DNA of 64,000 bases. It comes from Thiobaca trueperi (GTDB lineage Bacteria > Pseudomonadota > Gammaproteobacteria > Chromatiales > Chromatiaceae). This document shows, in pieces, positions 10,628-20,162 of the stretch. Below the pieces are notes generated by a model. It was not told the origin of the DNA, made no database searches, and saw nothing but the letters and a program-made list of their open reading frames with translations. The stretch covers positions 159,393 to 223,392 of the forward strand of contig NZ_SMAO01000007.1 of the NCBI RefSeq assembly GCF_004342175.1, in the 5' to 3' direction. Within the stretch, counting starts at the first letter, position 1; each line of letters starts with the position of its first letter. The position numbers and the translations under genes are program-made.

Positions 10628-11719
10628 TTGGATAGGCAGTCGTCCGAGCGAAAACCATTTAGCTTGAACATTTTTCACCAGATCCTGCTTGCCACCTGCC
10701 TGGTCGCACTCATCCCGATCGGCGGTCTCTGGTATCTGGGGGTCCATGAAACCCAGCAGGAGCTCACGACGAGCGTCTCGCGGAATCTTTCGGCAAGCGC
10801 GGATTCCATTGCCGGGAGCGTGGAGCAATGGACCGGTATGAATCTGCGGATGCTTGAGCAGAATGCCGCAACCCCGGCGATTCGCAGCATGGAAGCCCGC
10901 TCGCAGGATCCCGTGCTGAAGACGCTGACCGACACCTACAACTGGGTTTACCTCGCATTCACCGTCCTCCCGGACGGTCAGAATCTCGGGCGCAGCGACG
11001 GCAGGGAGCCGACCTTCTACGGCGACCGGGTCTATTTCCAGCAGGTGATGGGCGGCGCTCCGATCGGCAGGCAGCTCGTCCTCGGCAAGTCGTCCAACAA
11101 GCCCGCCTACATTCTCGCCAAACCGATCAAGGATCAGGCCGAGAAGACCCTCGGGGTCATCGCCATTGCGATGACGCTGGAGGATCTCTCGAAGACCATC
11201 ACCAACACCCGCATCGGCAAGACCGGGTACGCCATCCTGGTGGACGAAGAGCATCGGCTGATCGCTCACGGGGATGGCTCGATTTCGTCCGAACTACAGG
11301 ACTTTAGCCGTCATCCGGCCCTGGCGAAGCGGGCTGGCGGCGATGGCGTCAATCGTGTGCACGACGAGAGCGGCAAGGAACTCGTCACCTACGTCAAGGC
11401 GCTCAATCAGGGTTGGAAGCTCATCGTGCAGCAGGACGCTGAAGAGGCCTACGCCCGGGCCGAGCAGGCTCTGCGCGGCGCACTCGCGTTGCTGCTGGTG
11501 ACCCTGGTCGTCGTCATCATCGTCGCCCTGCTGCTCGCCAAACGCCTGAGCGCCCCCATTCGTCGCCTGACGGCGGCTGCCGACGAGATCAGCCGTGGCA
11601 ACCTGGAGGCCGTGATCGGCGAGGGTGAACGGATCGACGAGATTGGCGCCTTGTCCAGAGCGATCGAGCGCATGCGCGTCAGTCTCCAGATGGCCTTTGA
11701 GCGTCTGCGCAAGCGTTGA
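10628..11719 (+). CDS. Membrane Cache-HAMP sensor without an output domain
   Basis: A 363-residue protein with membrane segments near residues 15-36 and 280-302, enclosing a periplasmic double-Cache-like domain (YNWVYLAFTVLPDGQNLGRS, GDRVYFQQVM, KPAYILAKPI, IGKTGYAILVDEE). A HAMP domain follows and the protein then stops at RMRVSLQMAFERLRKR. There is no kinase, GGDEF or methyl-accepting tail. TTG 10628 is chosen because a strong AGGAGGAGGT lies just upstream. It heads the chemosensory cluster; the next gene begins two bases after its stop. It may be an auxiliary sensor acting on the CheA-like kinase or receptor; that is inference. Confidence 0.85.
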   Translation: MDRQSSERKPFSLNIFHQILLATCLVALIPIGGLWYLGVHETQQELTTSVSRNLSASADSIAGSVEQWTGMNLRMLEQNAATPAIRSMEARSQDPVLKTLTDTYNWVYLAFTVLPDGQNLGRSDGREPTFYGDRVYFQQVMGGAPIGRQLVLGKSSNKPAYILAKPIKDQAEKTLGVIAIAMTLEDLSKTITNTRIGKTGYAILVDEEHRLIAHGDGSISSELQDFSRHPALAKRAGGDGVNRVHDESGKELVTYVKALNQGWKLIVQQDAEEAYARAEQALRGALALLLVTLVVVIIVALLLAKRLSAPIRRLTAAADEISRGNLEAVIGEGERIDEIGALSRAIERMRVSLQMAFERLRKR

Positions 11720-11721
11720 TC

Positions 11722-12249
11722 ATGGCTGACAATACGGTTCCATTTGCAGAGATCCTGTCCGATCTCCGGCGACTCTCCGAAACGGGCGCCACCGGCGCCA
11801 TGTTCATCGCCACCAGCGATAACCGGAGCGCCCAGCTTGCACTGGACAAGGGCAGGATCGTCTATCTCTACCATGCAGGCCGGGTGGGTCTGCGTGCGCT
11901 GGAGGAGATGGCCCTCATCCAGGGCGGGCGTTACCGTTTTCAGCCCGGCAACAGCTCCCTGCCGCGCCTTGATCTCCCCGACACGGCGAGCATTCTCGCC
12001 GCGCTGGCGGGAGGACCGATGCTCGGGGCGTCCGCCGGTTCCAGGGCGGATCCGCTGACGCCGACCCAGAAGTCTGTGCTGGAGAGCTGCCTCGCCGAAT
12101 TCGTCGGGCCGATTGCAGGGATCCTCTGCGACGACCATCTGCCGTCCGCCGTCGATCTGGATTCGGCCATCAAGGCGCTGGAGCGGGAGCTGCCATCAGA
12201 GGTGCAGGTTCAGCAGTTCCAAAACATGGTCCGCTCAAAGCTGCGCTGA
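11722..12249 (+). CDS. PATAN-like (DUF4388) protein of the chemosensory cluster
   Basis: A 175-residue soluble protein. Residues 1-100 resemble PATAN/DUF4388 domains: FAEILSDLRRLSETGATGAMFI, QLALDKGRIVYLYHAGRVGLRALEEM, GGRYRFQPG. PATAN domains occur in cyanobacterial PatA/PixG-type response regulators and in other bacterial signalling proteins, where they are thought to mediate protein contacts. The remaining 70 residues form a helical tail (LTPTQKSVLESCLAEFVGP). There is no receiver domain; the response regulator is a separate gene 165 bases downstream. ATG 11722 is chosen over an overlapping TTG at 11716. Confidence 0.7.
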   Translation: MADNTVPFAEILSDLRRLSETGATGAMFIATSDNRSAQLALDKGRIVYLYHAGRVGLRALEEMALIQGGRYRFQPGNSSLPRLDLPDTASILAALAGGPMLGASAGSRADPLTPTQKSVLESCLAEFVGPIAGILCDDHLPSAVDLDSAIKALERELPSEVQVQQFQNMVRSKLR

Positions 12250-12413
12250 GGACGACCGTCTTGCGGAGAACTGCGCTTTCATGACGTTCTTGTGACGGGT
12301 TACCATTCACGGCAAGCATGCGATGTAACCTGACGATTGAGACAGGGTTACGATGACAGGACTCATGCTTCTCGACACCGTGGTCACGGGTCGCCATTGA
12401 TGATCCTGACCGC

Positions 12414-13271
12414 ATGGCAGCCAGACAGGTCACTTTGAACACGGTCCAGCCAATGCAGAAGAAAAACACATTCGCCATCTCATTGCTTGGATTGACTGAG
12501 TCCGAACGACGGGTGGTCAAGAGCCTCTGCCTGCTTTCGAGCCATCGGCAGCGGTCCTACGAGGTCATTGGGCAAACGGCGCAGGATCGCGCCGATATCC
12601 TCATCGCCGATGGGCAGGACCGGGAAGCCATGAGCGCGTTGGCGGCGATACGCAGTACGCGGACGGTTCCGGCAGTCATCGTCGATGCAACGCTCGAAGC
12701 GGCGGATTGCGATTCCCAGGTCCGTCGCCCGATTGCCGCCTCGCGTCTGCTGGGCGTCCTCGACCTGCTGGTGACGCAGAAGCTTAATTTCTTTCCCGAG
12801 CTCGTCATAGGAGGGGGTGGCGCGAGCACCTATGCTGCGGGGAGCGGGCAACTTGTCGATAACGCCGAGCCCCGTCCGAAGCGTCATACCGCCCTTGTCG
12901 TCGATGACAGCGTCACCATCCGCAAACAGATCGAGCTGGCCTTGCGACTGCACGACATCGAAGCGGTGTGTGCGGAGACCGGGGAGGAGGCGCTGGCTCT
13001 GCTGGAGCGTCAGCAGTTCGATATCATCTTTCTGGACGTGGTGCTGCCGGGGCAGATCGATGGTTACGAGATCTGTCGATCAATCAAGAAAAACGCGCGT
13101 CACAAGTCCACGCCCGTGATCATGCTGACCGGGAAATCCTCCCCCTTTGATCGCGTGCGCGGCTCGCTGGCCGGATGCAACACCTATCTCGCCAAGCCGG
13201 TCGAAAATCATACGTTCAACACGGTACTCAAGAAATATCTCAAGACGCTGCATGTGACGCTCCCTGTTTAG
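12414..13271 (+). CDS. Response regulator with N-terminal pseudo-receiver (PilG/PixG-like)
   Basis: A 285-residue protein. The C-terminal half is a canonical receiver: VVDDSVTIRKQI, acceptor Asp208 in IIFLDVVLPG, the conserved Thr in IMLTGKS, and Lys in LAKPVENHTF. The N-terminal half (about residues 20-125) looks like a degenerate receiver: DILIADGQ, PAVIVDAT and RRPIAASRLLGVLDLL follow the receiver strand order but lack the usual acidic pocket. No DNA-binding domain is present, so output is by protein contact. In Pil-Chp systems such regulators act on type IV pilus motors; whether this one does is unknown, since no pilus genes are in the window. Confidence 0.85.
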   Translation: MAARQVTLNTVQPMQKKNTFAISLLGLTESERRVVKSLCLLSSHRQRSYEVIGQTAQDRADILIADGQDREAMSALAAIRSTRTVPAVIVDATLEAADCDSQVRRPIAASRLLGVLDLLVTQKLNFFPELVIGGGGASTYAAGSGQLVDNAEPRPKRHTALVVDDSVTIRKQIELALRLHDIEAVCAETGEEALALLERQQFDIIFLDVVLPGQIDGYEICRSIKKNARHKSTPVIMLTGKSSPFDRVRGSLAGCNTYLAKPVENHTFNTVLKKYLKTLHVTLPV

Positions 13272-13379
13272 GGAAACGCTGATTGATTTCGATACCCTAT
13301 GGAAACGCTTAATCGGGCCGGTCTCATCGGCATCGAAGACGCGCCTGACTGTTCATTTGCTCACGAGGATTATTCGATT

Positions 13380-13742
13380 ATGGTTACCAAGGCACTGGTG
13401 GTCGACGATTCCGCGACTGATCTGCTCAATATCAAGACCATTCTCAGCGATGCGGGATGCATTGTGGTCACGGCCTCCGATGGCGCGGAGGCCATCGCCA
13501 AGGCGAAGGCCGAGCATCCCGCCATCATCTTTCTGGATGTCATCATGCCGGGAATGGATGGCTACGAGGCCTGCCGGCTCCTGTCCGGCGACCCGGCGAC
13601 CAGAGAGATCCCGATCGTCTTCGTCACCAGCAAGGGGCAGAAGGCGGACAAGGTCTGGGGGCAGGTGCAGGGCGCCAAGGGGCACCTCGTGAAACCCTTC
13701 ACGGCGGAGCAGGTCATCGATCAGCTCAAGGCATTGACCTGA
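13380..13742 (+). CDS. Single-domain response regulator (PilH/CheY-like)
   Basis: A 120-residue stand-alone receiver: LVVDDSATDLLNIK, acceptor Asp53 in FLDVIMPGMDG, Thr in VFVTSKG, and conserved Lys in VKPFTAEQ. ATG 13380 is chosen because GAGGA lies ten bases upstream and the receiver fold begins immediately after; upstream in-frame codons from 13299 have no receiver character. Lying between the larger regulator and a CheW gene, it corresponds to PilH/PixH in Pil-Chp/Pix systems, the second phosphate acceptor of the CheA kinase. Confidence 0.9.
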   Translation: MVTKALVVDDSATDLLNIKTILSDAGCIVVTASDGAEAIAKAKAEHPAIIFLDVIMPGMDGYEACRLLSGDPATREIPIVFVTSKGQKADKVWGQVQGAKGHLVKPFTAEQVIDQLKALT

Positions 13743-13751
13743 GGTCGTCAC

Positions 13752-14324
13752 ATGCTGACCAAGGAGCTTTCAGCGGCCCCCTCCGGATCCGCCTGGGAGG
13801 ATCCGCCCTGGCTGACGCCATCTCAGGCGCTGACCCGCTTCAGGCTCTCCGGGGACCTGGCTCCGGGCCAGTCCCGATCACGAGCGGAGCGGATCCGATA
13901 CGGCTTTCGTGTCGGCTCGCTGAATTTCCTGGTTGAGCCGCAAACCGTCAGCGAGGTCATCGCGATGGTCCCGATTGCGACGATTCCCAATGCCTCACCA
14001 TGGCTGCTGGGCATGATCAATCTGCGCGGGAACCTGGTGCCGGTTTTCGATCTGGCGATGCTGTGCGCGCTGGACGCCCCCGGCGATGATCCGGGCCGCT
14101 GGATCCTCGTTCTCGACCGGGCGGACCATGCCGTGGGACTGCTGATCGACGGCCAGCCGCAGGCGGTCAGGGACATGACCCCGCTGGAGACACTGCCCAG
14201 CCTGCCGACGGCGCTTCGTGGCTCCGTGTCCGGAGGGTTCATGGCTGATCAGGAGGTCTGGCTGGATTTCGATCATCGCACCTTCTTCCGATCCATCAGC
14301 CAGGTCGCCGCGAGCGGCGACTGA
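13752..14324 (+). CDS. CheW-domain adaptor (PilI-like)
   Basis: A 190-residue protein with about 55 N-terminal residues of low predicted structure and then a CheW domain: YGFRVGSLNFLVEPQTVSEV, IPNASPWLLGMINLRGNL, VPVFDL, VGLLIDGQ. The GMINLRGNLVPVFDL block is the best-conserved part of CheW. It couples the receptor (next gene) to the CheA-like kinase. The start lies nine bases after the PilH-like stop. It is the most canonical of the three CheW-type adaptors here; the other two, at 20159 and 20635, are diverged. Confidence 0.9.
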   Translation: MLTKELSAAPSGSAWEDPPWLTPSQALTRFRLSGDLAPGQSRSRAERIRYGFRVGSLNFLVEPQTVSEVIAMVPIATIPNASPWLLGMINLRGNLVPVFDLAMLCALDAPGDDPGRWILVLDRADHAVGLLIDGQPQAVRDMTPLETLPSLPTALRGSVSGGFMADQEVWLDFDHRTFFRSISQVAASGD

Positions 14325-14419
14325 TTGTCTTTACGTCGCGATCAATGGCATGACGGGATCCGTCAGGCCTTTTCATGAATCGATCCGTTTGGATCCTGAT
14401 TCGAACTCAAGGAGAAACA

Positions 14420-16660
14420 ATGAGCTCCACCAGCCCGAGCGCGTCCGGTTTTCGCTTCTCAGACCTCAAGCTGGCCAATCAGATCACCCTGATCGCCGGC
14501 CTGCTTTCCCTGACCTTTCTGTTGAGCCTTGTCCTCTTTTCGGGGCGCTTCACCAATCAAGCCATGACCAGCGCGAGCGAGATCGCGTTCAAGGAGCAGG
14601 TGGATGGTTTACGGCGTGCCGCTGACCTCGTTTACCGGATCTCTGAAAATCAGGCATCCGGCATCGCTGCACAATTCGAGGCGGAAATTGGTCGCAACCT
14701 GCGCGTCGATGCGTCCCGAACGATCCCCGTTCAAGGCACGCCCGCCCCGGCCGTCGAGCTGGGCGAGAGGATCCTCAACGAGGAACCGTCCGCACTTGAT
14801 GACTTCACCGCCCGCACCGGTGCGGTCGCGACCGTCTTCGCGCGTGTCGGCGATGATTTCGTGCGTGTCTCCACCTCGTTGAAGAACGAGAATGGCGAGC
14901 GGGTTTTGGGCACGCTCCTCGACAAGACGCATCCGGGTTATCGCGCCCTGCTCGATGGTAAACCCTTCGTTGGCCGCGCCCGCCTGTTCGGCACCGAGTA
15001 CATGACGAAATACGTGCCGATTCTCGGCAAGGACGGACGGGTGTCCGCCGCCTTCTTCACCGGCATGGACCTGAGCGCGACCCTTGCCAATCTCTATGAG
15101 ATGTTCAAGAACACCACGTTCGGCGAACAGGGTTATGCCTACGTGGTCGATGCCTCGAACAACGAAGACTTCGGCCTGATGCTGGTGCATCCATCGCTGA
15201 CGGGCGAGCGGTTGCACGAACTCGTCGATGGCAGCGGCCAGACCGGAACCCTGCGTCCCCTGCTGGAGCGCGAATCCGGTCTGTTCAGCTACGTGTGGTT
15301 CGACGCCGATAAAAAGGCGGACGACAAATTCGTCGCCTTTGACCGTTCAAAACCTTGGAACTGGGTTATCGCCGGCGGTACCCAGCTCTCCGAGATCACC
15401 GGCCCCGGTGCACGGATGGAACGCCTGCTTGGCGTGCTCGGCATGGTCGGTTCGCTGTTCCTGGCATTGCTGCTCTGGATCGCCATTTCGCGTCGCATGA
15501 AGCCGCTTGCCCATCTGCGTCAGGTCATGCTACGGCTCGCCGAGGGCGACGACGAGGCGCGCTCGAAGCTGAGCAGCCGGGACGAAGTCGGTGAACTGGG
15601 CGCTGCCTTCGACCGCATGATGGACGAGCGCGTGGCCATCCAGAACGCGATCAAGCGTGAGAACGAGCAGTTGAACGAGTCGGTGCTGAGTCTGCTGCAA
15701 GGCGTGGCGCAGTTGTCGCGCAAGGATCTGACGGTCAAGGTTCCGGTGACCGAGGACGTGACCGGCGCGGTGGCCGACGCCTTGAACCTGCTGACCAGCG
15801 AGACCGGCAAGGTGTTGCTGGAGGTGTCCGACATCTCGGCGGACGTGACCGCCGCCTCGCTCAAGGTGAAGGAGCAGGCGGAAACCGTCATGGCGGCGGC
15901 CCAGGCCGAGCGTCACGAGGTGGAGCAGACCGCCGACGCGCTCGCGGCCGCGTCCGTTTCCATGAATCAGATCGCCGACCTGGCGCGTGTCTGCAACGAA
16001 GCGGCAGACAATGCCATCGCGACGACCCAGCGCGCGCTGCTGACGGTGACGGACACCGTGGGTGGCATCAACAGCACCCGCGACATCATTCGCGAGACGG
16101 AGAAACGCATCAAGCGTCTGGGTGATCGCTCCCAGGAAATCAGCGGCGTGGTCAACCTGATCAACACCATCGCCGAGCGCACGCACATCCTGGCGCTGAA
16201 CGCCTCCATGCATGCGGCCTCTGCCGGTGAGGCCGGTCGCGGCTTTGCGGTGGTCGCCGACGAGGTGCAGCGTCTGGCTGAAAGCGCCCGTCAGGCAACC
16301 GCTCAGATCACGACCCTGGTCAACAGTATCCAGGTCGAAACCGCCGACACCGTGAACACGATGAACGCCGCGATCACCCGTGTCGTCGAGGGCAGCAAGC
16401 TCGCCGAGCAGGCCGGCGAGCAGATGCAGAATACCCAGACCTCGACCGCTCAGCTCGTCGGTCTGGTGCAGCGGATCGCCGCGACCTCGCAGGACCAGGC
16501 CACGGTCAGCAACGCCCTGGTGGAGCGTGCCGGCAGTATCCGCAAGAGTTCGGAGCAGACCAGTCAGCGTCTGGAGGAACAGAGCGTCTACACCACGAAT
16601 CTGGTGGAGTACGCCAAGAACCTGCTTTCCACGGTGCGCGTCTTCAAGCTGCCGGCTTGA
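14420..16660 (+). CDS. PilJ-like methyl-accepting chemoreceptor
   Basis: A 746-residue receptor. Membrane segment 1 is at about residues 22-45 and segment 2 near 345-368, around a large Cache-type periplasmic domain (VPILGKDGRVSAAFFTGMDL, FGEQGYAYVVDA). A HAMP domain and the coiled-coil signalling domain follow; its tip reads ERTHILALNASMHAASAGE, the variant typical of PilJ/PixJ receptors rather than enteric ones (LNAAIEAA). ATG 14420 is chosen because AAGGAG sits five bases upstream; an upstream ATG at 14375 lacks one. It is flanked by the CheW and CheA-like genes of the same pathway. Confidence 0.93.
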   Translation: MSSTSPSASGFRFSDLKLANQITLIAGLLSLTFLLSLVLFSGRFTNQAMTSASEIAFKEQVDGLRRAADLVYRISENQASGIAAQFEAEIGRNLRVDASRTIPVQGTPAPAVELGERILNEEPSALDDFTARTGAVATVFARVGDDFVRVSTSLKNENGERVLGTLLDKTHPGYRALLDGKPFVGRARLFGTEYMTKYVPILGKDGRVSAAFFTGMDLSATLANLYEMFKNTTFGEQGYAYVVDASNNEDFGLMLVHPSLTGERLHELVDGSGQTGTLRPLLERESGLFSYVWFDADKKADDKFVAFDRSKPWNWVIAGGTQLSEITGPGARMERLLGVLGMVGSLFLALLLWIAISRRMKPLAHLRQVMLRLAEGDDEARSKLSSRDEVGELGAAFDRMMDERVAIQNAIKRENEQLNESVLSLLQGVAQLSRKDLTVKVPVTEDVTGAVADALNLLTSETGKVLLEVSDISADVTAASLKVKEQAETVMAAAQAERHEVEQTADALAAASVSMNQIADLARVCNEAADNAIATTQRALLTVTDTVGGINSTRDIIRETEKRIKRLGDRSQEISGVVNLINTIAERTHILALNASMHAASAGEAGRGFAVVADEVQRLAESARQATAQITTLVNSIQVETADTVNTMNAAITRVVEGSKLAEQAGEQMQNTQTSTAQLVGLVQRIAATSQDQATVSNALVERAGSIRKSSEQTSQRLEEQSVYTTNLVEYAKNLLSTVRVFKLPA

Positions 16661-16736
16661 GTCCCGACAGCAGGCCCCGGTCAGGTAGCCGGGGCCTGCG
16701 CGTCAGTCGTTCTCCAACACTGCGACGGGAGTTGCC

Positions 16737-19700
16737 ATGGGAATTCATCAGGTAAGCGCCGACGGCCTGCCTCCGGACGCAGTTGGCGGGGGGTTGTTCG
16801 ACTGTATTGACGCATTGGGCGGTGCGTTCGTCGCCGACGGTGAGGAATCCGAGTCCTTGATCTGGTGTCCGCAACAGGTTGCCGGGATTCTCGGCGCGCT
16901 CGCGGAGGCCGCCGACGAGGCCGGACTGCCAGGGCTGATCGATGTGAGTGTGCTCCTGGCCGACCGGATCTCCATGATTGACGGGGAGCCATCAAACCAG
17001 ACGCGGTTGGGTGAGTTGCTGGTTCGTTTTCCGCTCCTGGTCATGGATTATGTCCTGGCGCCGGGGGATCCTGACGCCGTTGAGGCGATCCTCGATTTTC
17101 TACAGGAGGAGGGTTGGCCGGTTGGCGCCGCCGCTGAGGAGATCGAGTTGCTGCGTCTGCTGCTTCTATCGTCCCCCGCGCTGGACGATGACTCCGCAGA
17201 GGCCGCGCTTCCGCTCGTCTGCGCCGCGCCCGAGCCTGAGCCCGATCTGAATCCCGCCGAGACCGCAACGGGGGGCGGGGTTCAGCTTGACTTCTCCTGC
17301 GATGCGAATTTAGTTCAGTCCATTCCGACCGAGATGCTGGCGCTGGCCGTCGAGGCGTTCGAGGCCAGTTATGCGGGGCTGGACGAGGCGCTGGCGCTGG
17401 CGGCGGCGGAAGACCGCGAGCAGCGCGATCAGGGCTGGGAGCAGCTTTGCGATGAGCTGGAGCGGCTGGCCGCCGGTGCTGAGGCCATGGGATTCGGGGC
17501 GCTCGCCCGGCTGCTGCTCGGCGCACGGACATTGCTTGACGCGCGACGCCCGAACCTGGACGTCCTGGCCGTCATGGCCGATTTGCCCGACCGTCTGCGC
17601 GACTATCTGAGCGATCCGCTGGAGCCGTCACGGGCGGACGCCCTGGTTGCCATTCTCCGCGAGCTGGATGTCGCGGGCGTTGCCTGCGAGGGGCTGAGTC
17701 AGCTCGCCCGCTCGCTGTCATCCGTTGAGTTCATCCGCCAGGATGCGGTGGAGCAGGAGCGACGTCCGGTCGTCGCGGAACGCGATGCGGTTTCCCTGGA
17801 TGTGCCGGACGACATCAACCAAGAGCTGCTTGATGGTCTGCTCATCGAACTCCCGATTCAGACCTCCGCCTTCACCGAGGCCATCCAGCATATCGCCTCA
17901 GGACAGGGGCGGGTGGTCGATCTCGATATCGCCAAGCGCTCCGCGCATACCCTGAAGGGGGCGGCTAACACGGTCGGCGTGAAGGGCATCGCCAGCCTGA
18001 CCCATTATCTGGAGGACATCCTGATCGTGCTGGCCGAGCACCGGGCACTCCCCAACCTGGGGCTGTCCCAGACGCTGGCTTACGCGGCGGATTGCCTGGA
18101 GGCGATGAGCGAGGCCCTGACCGGCTCCGGTCAGGCGCCCGAGGATGCCATCGACGTTCTTCAGGATGTGCTCAATTGGGCGAACCGAATCGACGCGCAG
18201 GGAATCGAGGTCGCCGCCGCCGCACATGACGCGGCGTCTGCGGATGAGTCGCCGGAATCCGAGGCCGCACCCGCGCGGCCCGAGCGTGACGCCGTGCCGA
18301 TGCTGCGGGTTTCGACCAGTCTGGTGGACGAGCAACTGCGTCTGGTCGGCGAGGCGATGACCTCGACCGCCCAGATCCAGAACCGTCTCCAGTTGGCACT
18401 GCGCCAGATCAAGGCGGTCGATGAACAGAACCAGATGTTGCGGCAACTCGCCCATGATCTGGAGGATCTCGTCGATCTTCGCGGCGTCGCACTGCCCCGA
18501 CCGGCGATGACTGACACGGGCTTCGACACGCTCGAATTCGATCAATATGACGAACTGCACACGGTCGCCAGGCGGCTGGTCGAGATCACGACCGACGCGC
18601 ACGAAATCACGCGCGGCACACAGGAGCAGATGGTGCAACTGGCCGATCTGGTCACGCTCCAGGCGCGCACGCAACTCGAAAGCCAGGACGCCGTACTGCG
18701 TACCCGCATGGTGCCTGTGACGACCGTGGCCGCGCGTCTGCATCGGGCGGTTCGTCAGACCGGACGTCTGCTCGACAAAGAGGTGGAACTGGTCCTGAAG
18801 GGCGCGGAAACCCTGATCGACGGTAATCTGCTCACGCATCTCGTCGATGCGCTCATGCACGTTCTGCGCAACGCGGTCGATCATGGCATCGAGCCGGCAG
18901 AGCGCCGCCTCGCCGCTGGCAAGGATCCGGTCGGTCACATCGAACTGACTTTCCGGCGCGAGGGCGATGTCACCATCGTGACCTGTCGCGATGACGGTCG
19001 GGGACTGGATCTGGAGCAGATTCGCCAGCAGGCGCACCGTCGGGGGCTGCTCGGGGAGGCCGGTTCGCTGTCCGATGACCAGCTCGCCCGCTTCATCCTG
19101 GCGGCCGGCTTCTCCACCCGTGAGGGCGCAACCCAGGTCTCCGGGCGCGGCATCGGACTGGATGCCGTCAATGCCATGGTGGAGGAACTCAAAGGCTCCA
19201 TCGCTTTACGGACACACCACGGAGCCGGACTGTCAGTCGAGATCCGTCTGCCGACGACCCTCCTCTCGGTTCAGGCTCTGCTCACCCGTTCGGGCGGGAC
19301 GATGCTGGCCATCGCCGCCCGTGGCATCGAGGAGATCCATTTCGTCACCGCCGATCAACTGCGGTTGCTGGGAGACCAGTGCATCTATCGGCATGGCGGG
19401 CAGATTCTCGATGTTCTCCCGCTGGCCGATTTGCTCCATCTCGATCATCGCCAGCATGCGCGCGAGCCCGATGGCGCCAGGCGGGGTGAGACGTCGGTCG
19501 GACAGCCGCTGATGATCGTCAGAATGAGTTCGGGTGTCCTGAAGGCCGTTCTGGTCGAGGAGATCACCGAAAGCCGCAGTCTGGTCGTGAAGAAACTCGG
19601 CCCTTACGTGGGCCGCATCGATGGCGTGGTGGGCGCGACCATCCTGGGCGACGGGGGCGTGGCCTCGGTCGTGGATCTGCCCGATCTCCTGCGCGCGGCG

Positions 19701-20162
19701 GAGGGCGCAGGATCCGCGAGTGGCGAGATCCACCTGCCCCGGGCCGTCGCCGGATCCGGTCTGGAGCGACCCAGCGCGTCCGCCGGCATGGTCCGCACGG
19801 CGCTGATCGTCGATGACTCCATCTCCGCGCGGCGCATGACGGCGCAGGTGTTCCGGGATGCCGGATTCGACGTGCGAACCGCGATCGATGGACTGGAGGC
19901 GGTCACGCTGCTCAATCGCCTGGTGCCGGATCTGATCATGACCGATCTGGAGATGCCCCGCATGAACGGGCTGGAACTGGCGGCGCATGTGCGCGCCAGA
20001 GACGCGACCAGAAGCGTCCCCATCGTCATGATCACCTCGCGCTCGACCGAGAAGCATCGTCAGCAGGCGCGGGCCAATGGGGTCGATCTCTATCTCACCA
20101 AGCCGTTCAGACCGGACGATCTGCTCCGTCAGGTCGGCGTACTGGTCGGGGGGCGAGGATGA
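16737..20162 (+). CDS. CheA-type hybrid histidine kinase (ChpA/PilL/PixL-like)
   Basis: An 1141-residue kinase. The N-terminal 370 residues are acidic and contain no clear second HPt. A functional HPt follows with His404 in RSAHTLKGAANTVG, then a dimerisation region, the HATPase domain (LRNAVDHGIE, CRDDGRGLDL, GRGIGLDAVNAMVEEL), a CheW-like regulatory domain, and a C-terminal receiver with Asp1070 in IMTDLEMP. The order matches ChpA/PilL, although ChpA carries many more Hpt/Spt/Tpt modules. It should phosphorylate the two response regulators at 12414 and 13380. The next gene overlaps its stop by four bases. No cheR or cheB is present in the cluster. Confidence 0.95.
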   Translation: MGIHQVSADGLPPDAVGGGLFDCIDALGGAFVADGEESESLIWCPQQVAGILGALAEAADEAGLPGLIDVSVLLADRISMIDGEPSNQTRLGELLVRFPLLVMDYVLAPGDPDAVEAILDFLQEEGWPVGAAAEEIELLRLLLLSSPALDDDSAEAALPLVCAAPEPEPDLNPAETATGGGVQLDFSCDANLVQSIPTEMLALAVEAFEASYAGLDEALALAAAEDREQRDQGWEQLCDELERLAAGAEAMGFGALARLLLGARTLLDARRPNLDVLAVMADLPDRLRDYLSDPLEPSRADALVAILRELDVAGVACEGLSQLARSLSSVEFIRQDAVEQERRPVVAERDAVSLDVPDDINQELLDGLLIELPIQTSAFTEAIQHIASGQGRVVDLDIAKRSAHTLKGAANTVGVKGIASLTHYLEDILIVLAEHRALPNLGLSQTLAYAADCLEAMSEALTGSGQAPEDAIDVLQDVLNWANRIDAQGIEVAAAAHDAASADESPESEAAPARPERDAVPMLRVSTSLVDEQLRLVGEAMTSTAQIQNRLQLALRQIKAVDEQNQMLRQLAHDLEDLVDLRGVALPRPAMTDTGFDTLEFDQYDELHTVARRLVEITTDAHEITRGTQEQMVQLADLVTLQARTQLESQDAVLRTRMVPVTTVAARLHRAVRQTGRLLDKEVELVLKGAETLIDGNLLTHLVDALMHVLRNAVDHGIEPAERRLAAGKDPVGHIELTFRREGDVTIVTCRDDGRGLDLEQIRQQAHRRGLLGEAGSLSDDQLARFILAAGFSTREGATQVSGRGIGLDAVNAMVEELKGSIALRTHHGAGLSVEIRLPTTLLSVQALLTRSGGTMLAIAARGIEEIHFVTADQLRLLGDQCIYRHGGQILDVLPLADLLHLDHRQHAREPDGARRGETSVGQPLMIVRMSSGVLKAVLVEEITESRSLVVKKLGPYVGRIDGVVGATILGDGGVASVVDLPDLLRAAEGAGSASGEIHLPRAVAGSGLERPSASAGMVRTALIVDDSISARRMTAQVFRDAGFDVRTAIDGLEAVTLLNRLVPDLIMTDLEMPRMNGLELAAHVRARDATRSVPIVMITSRSTEKHRQQARANGVDLYLTKPFRPDDLLRQVGVLVGGRG

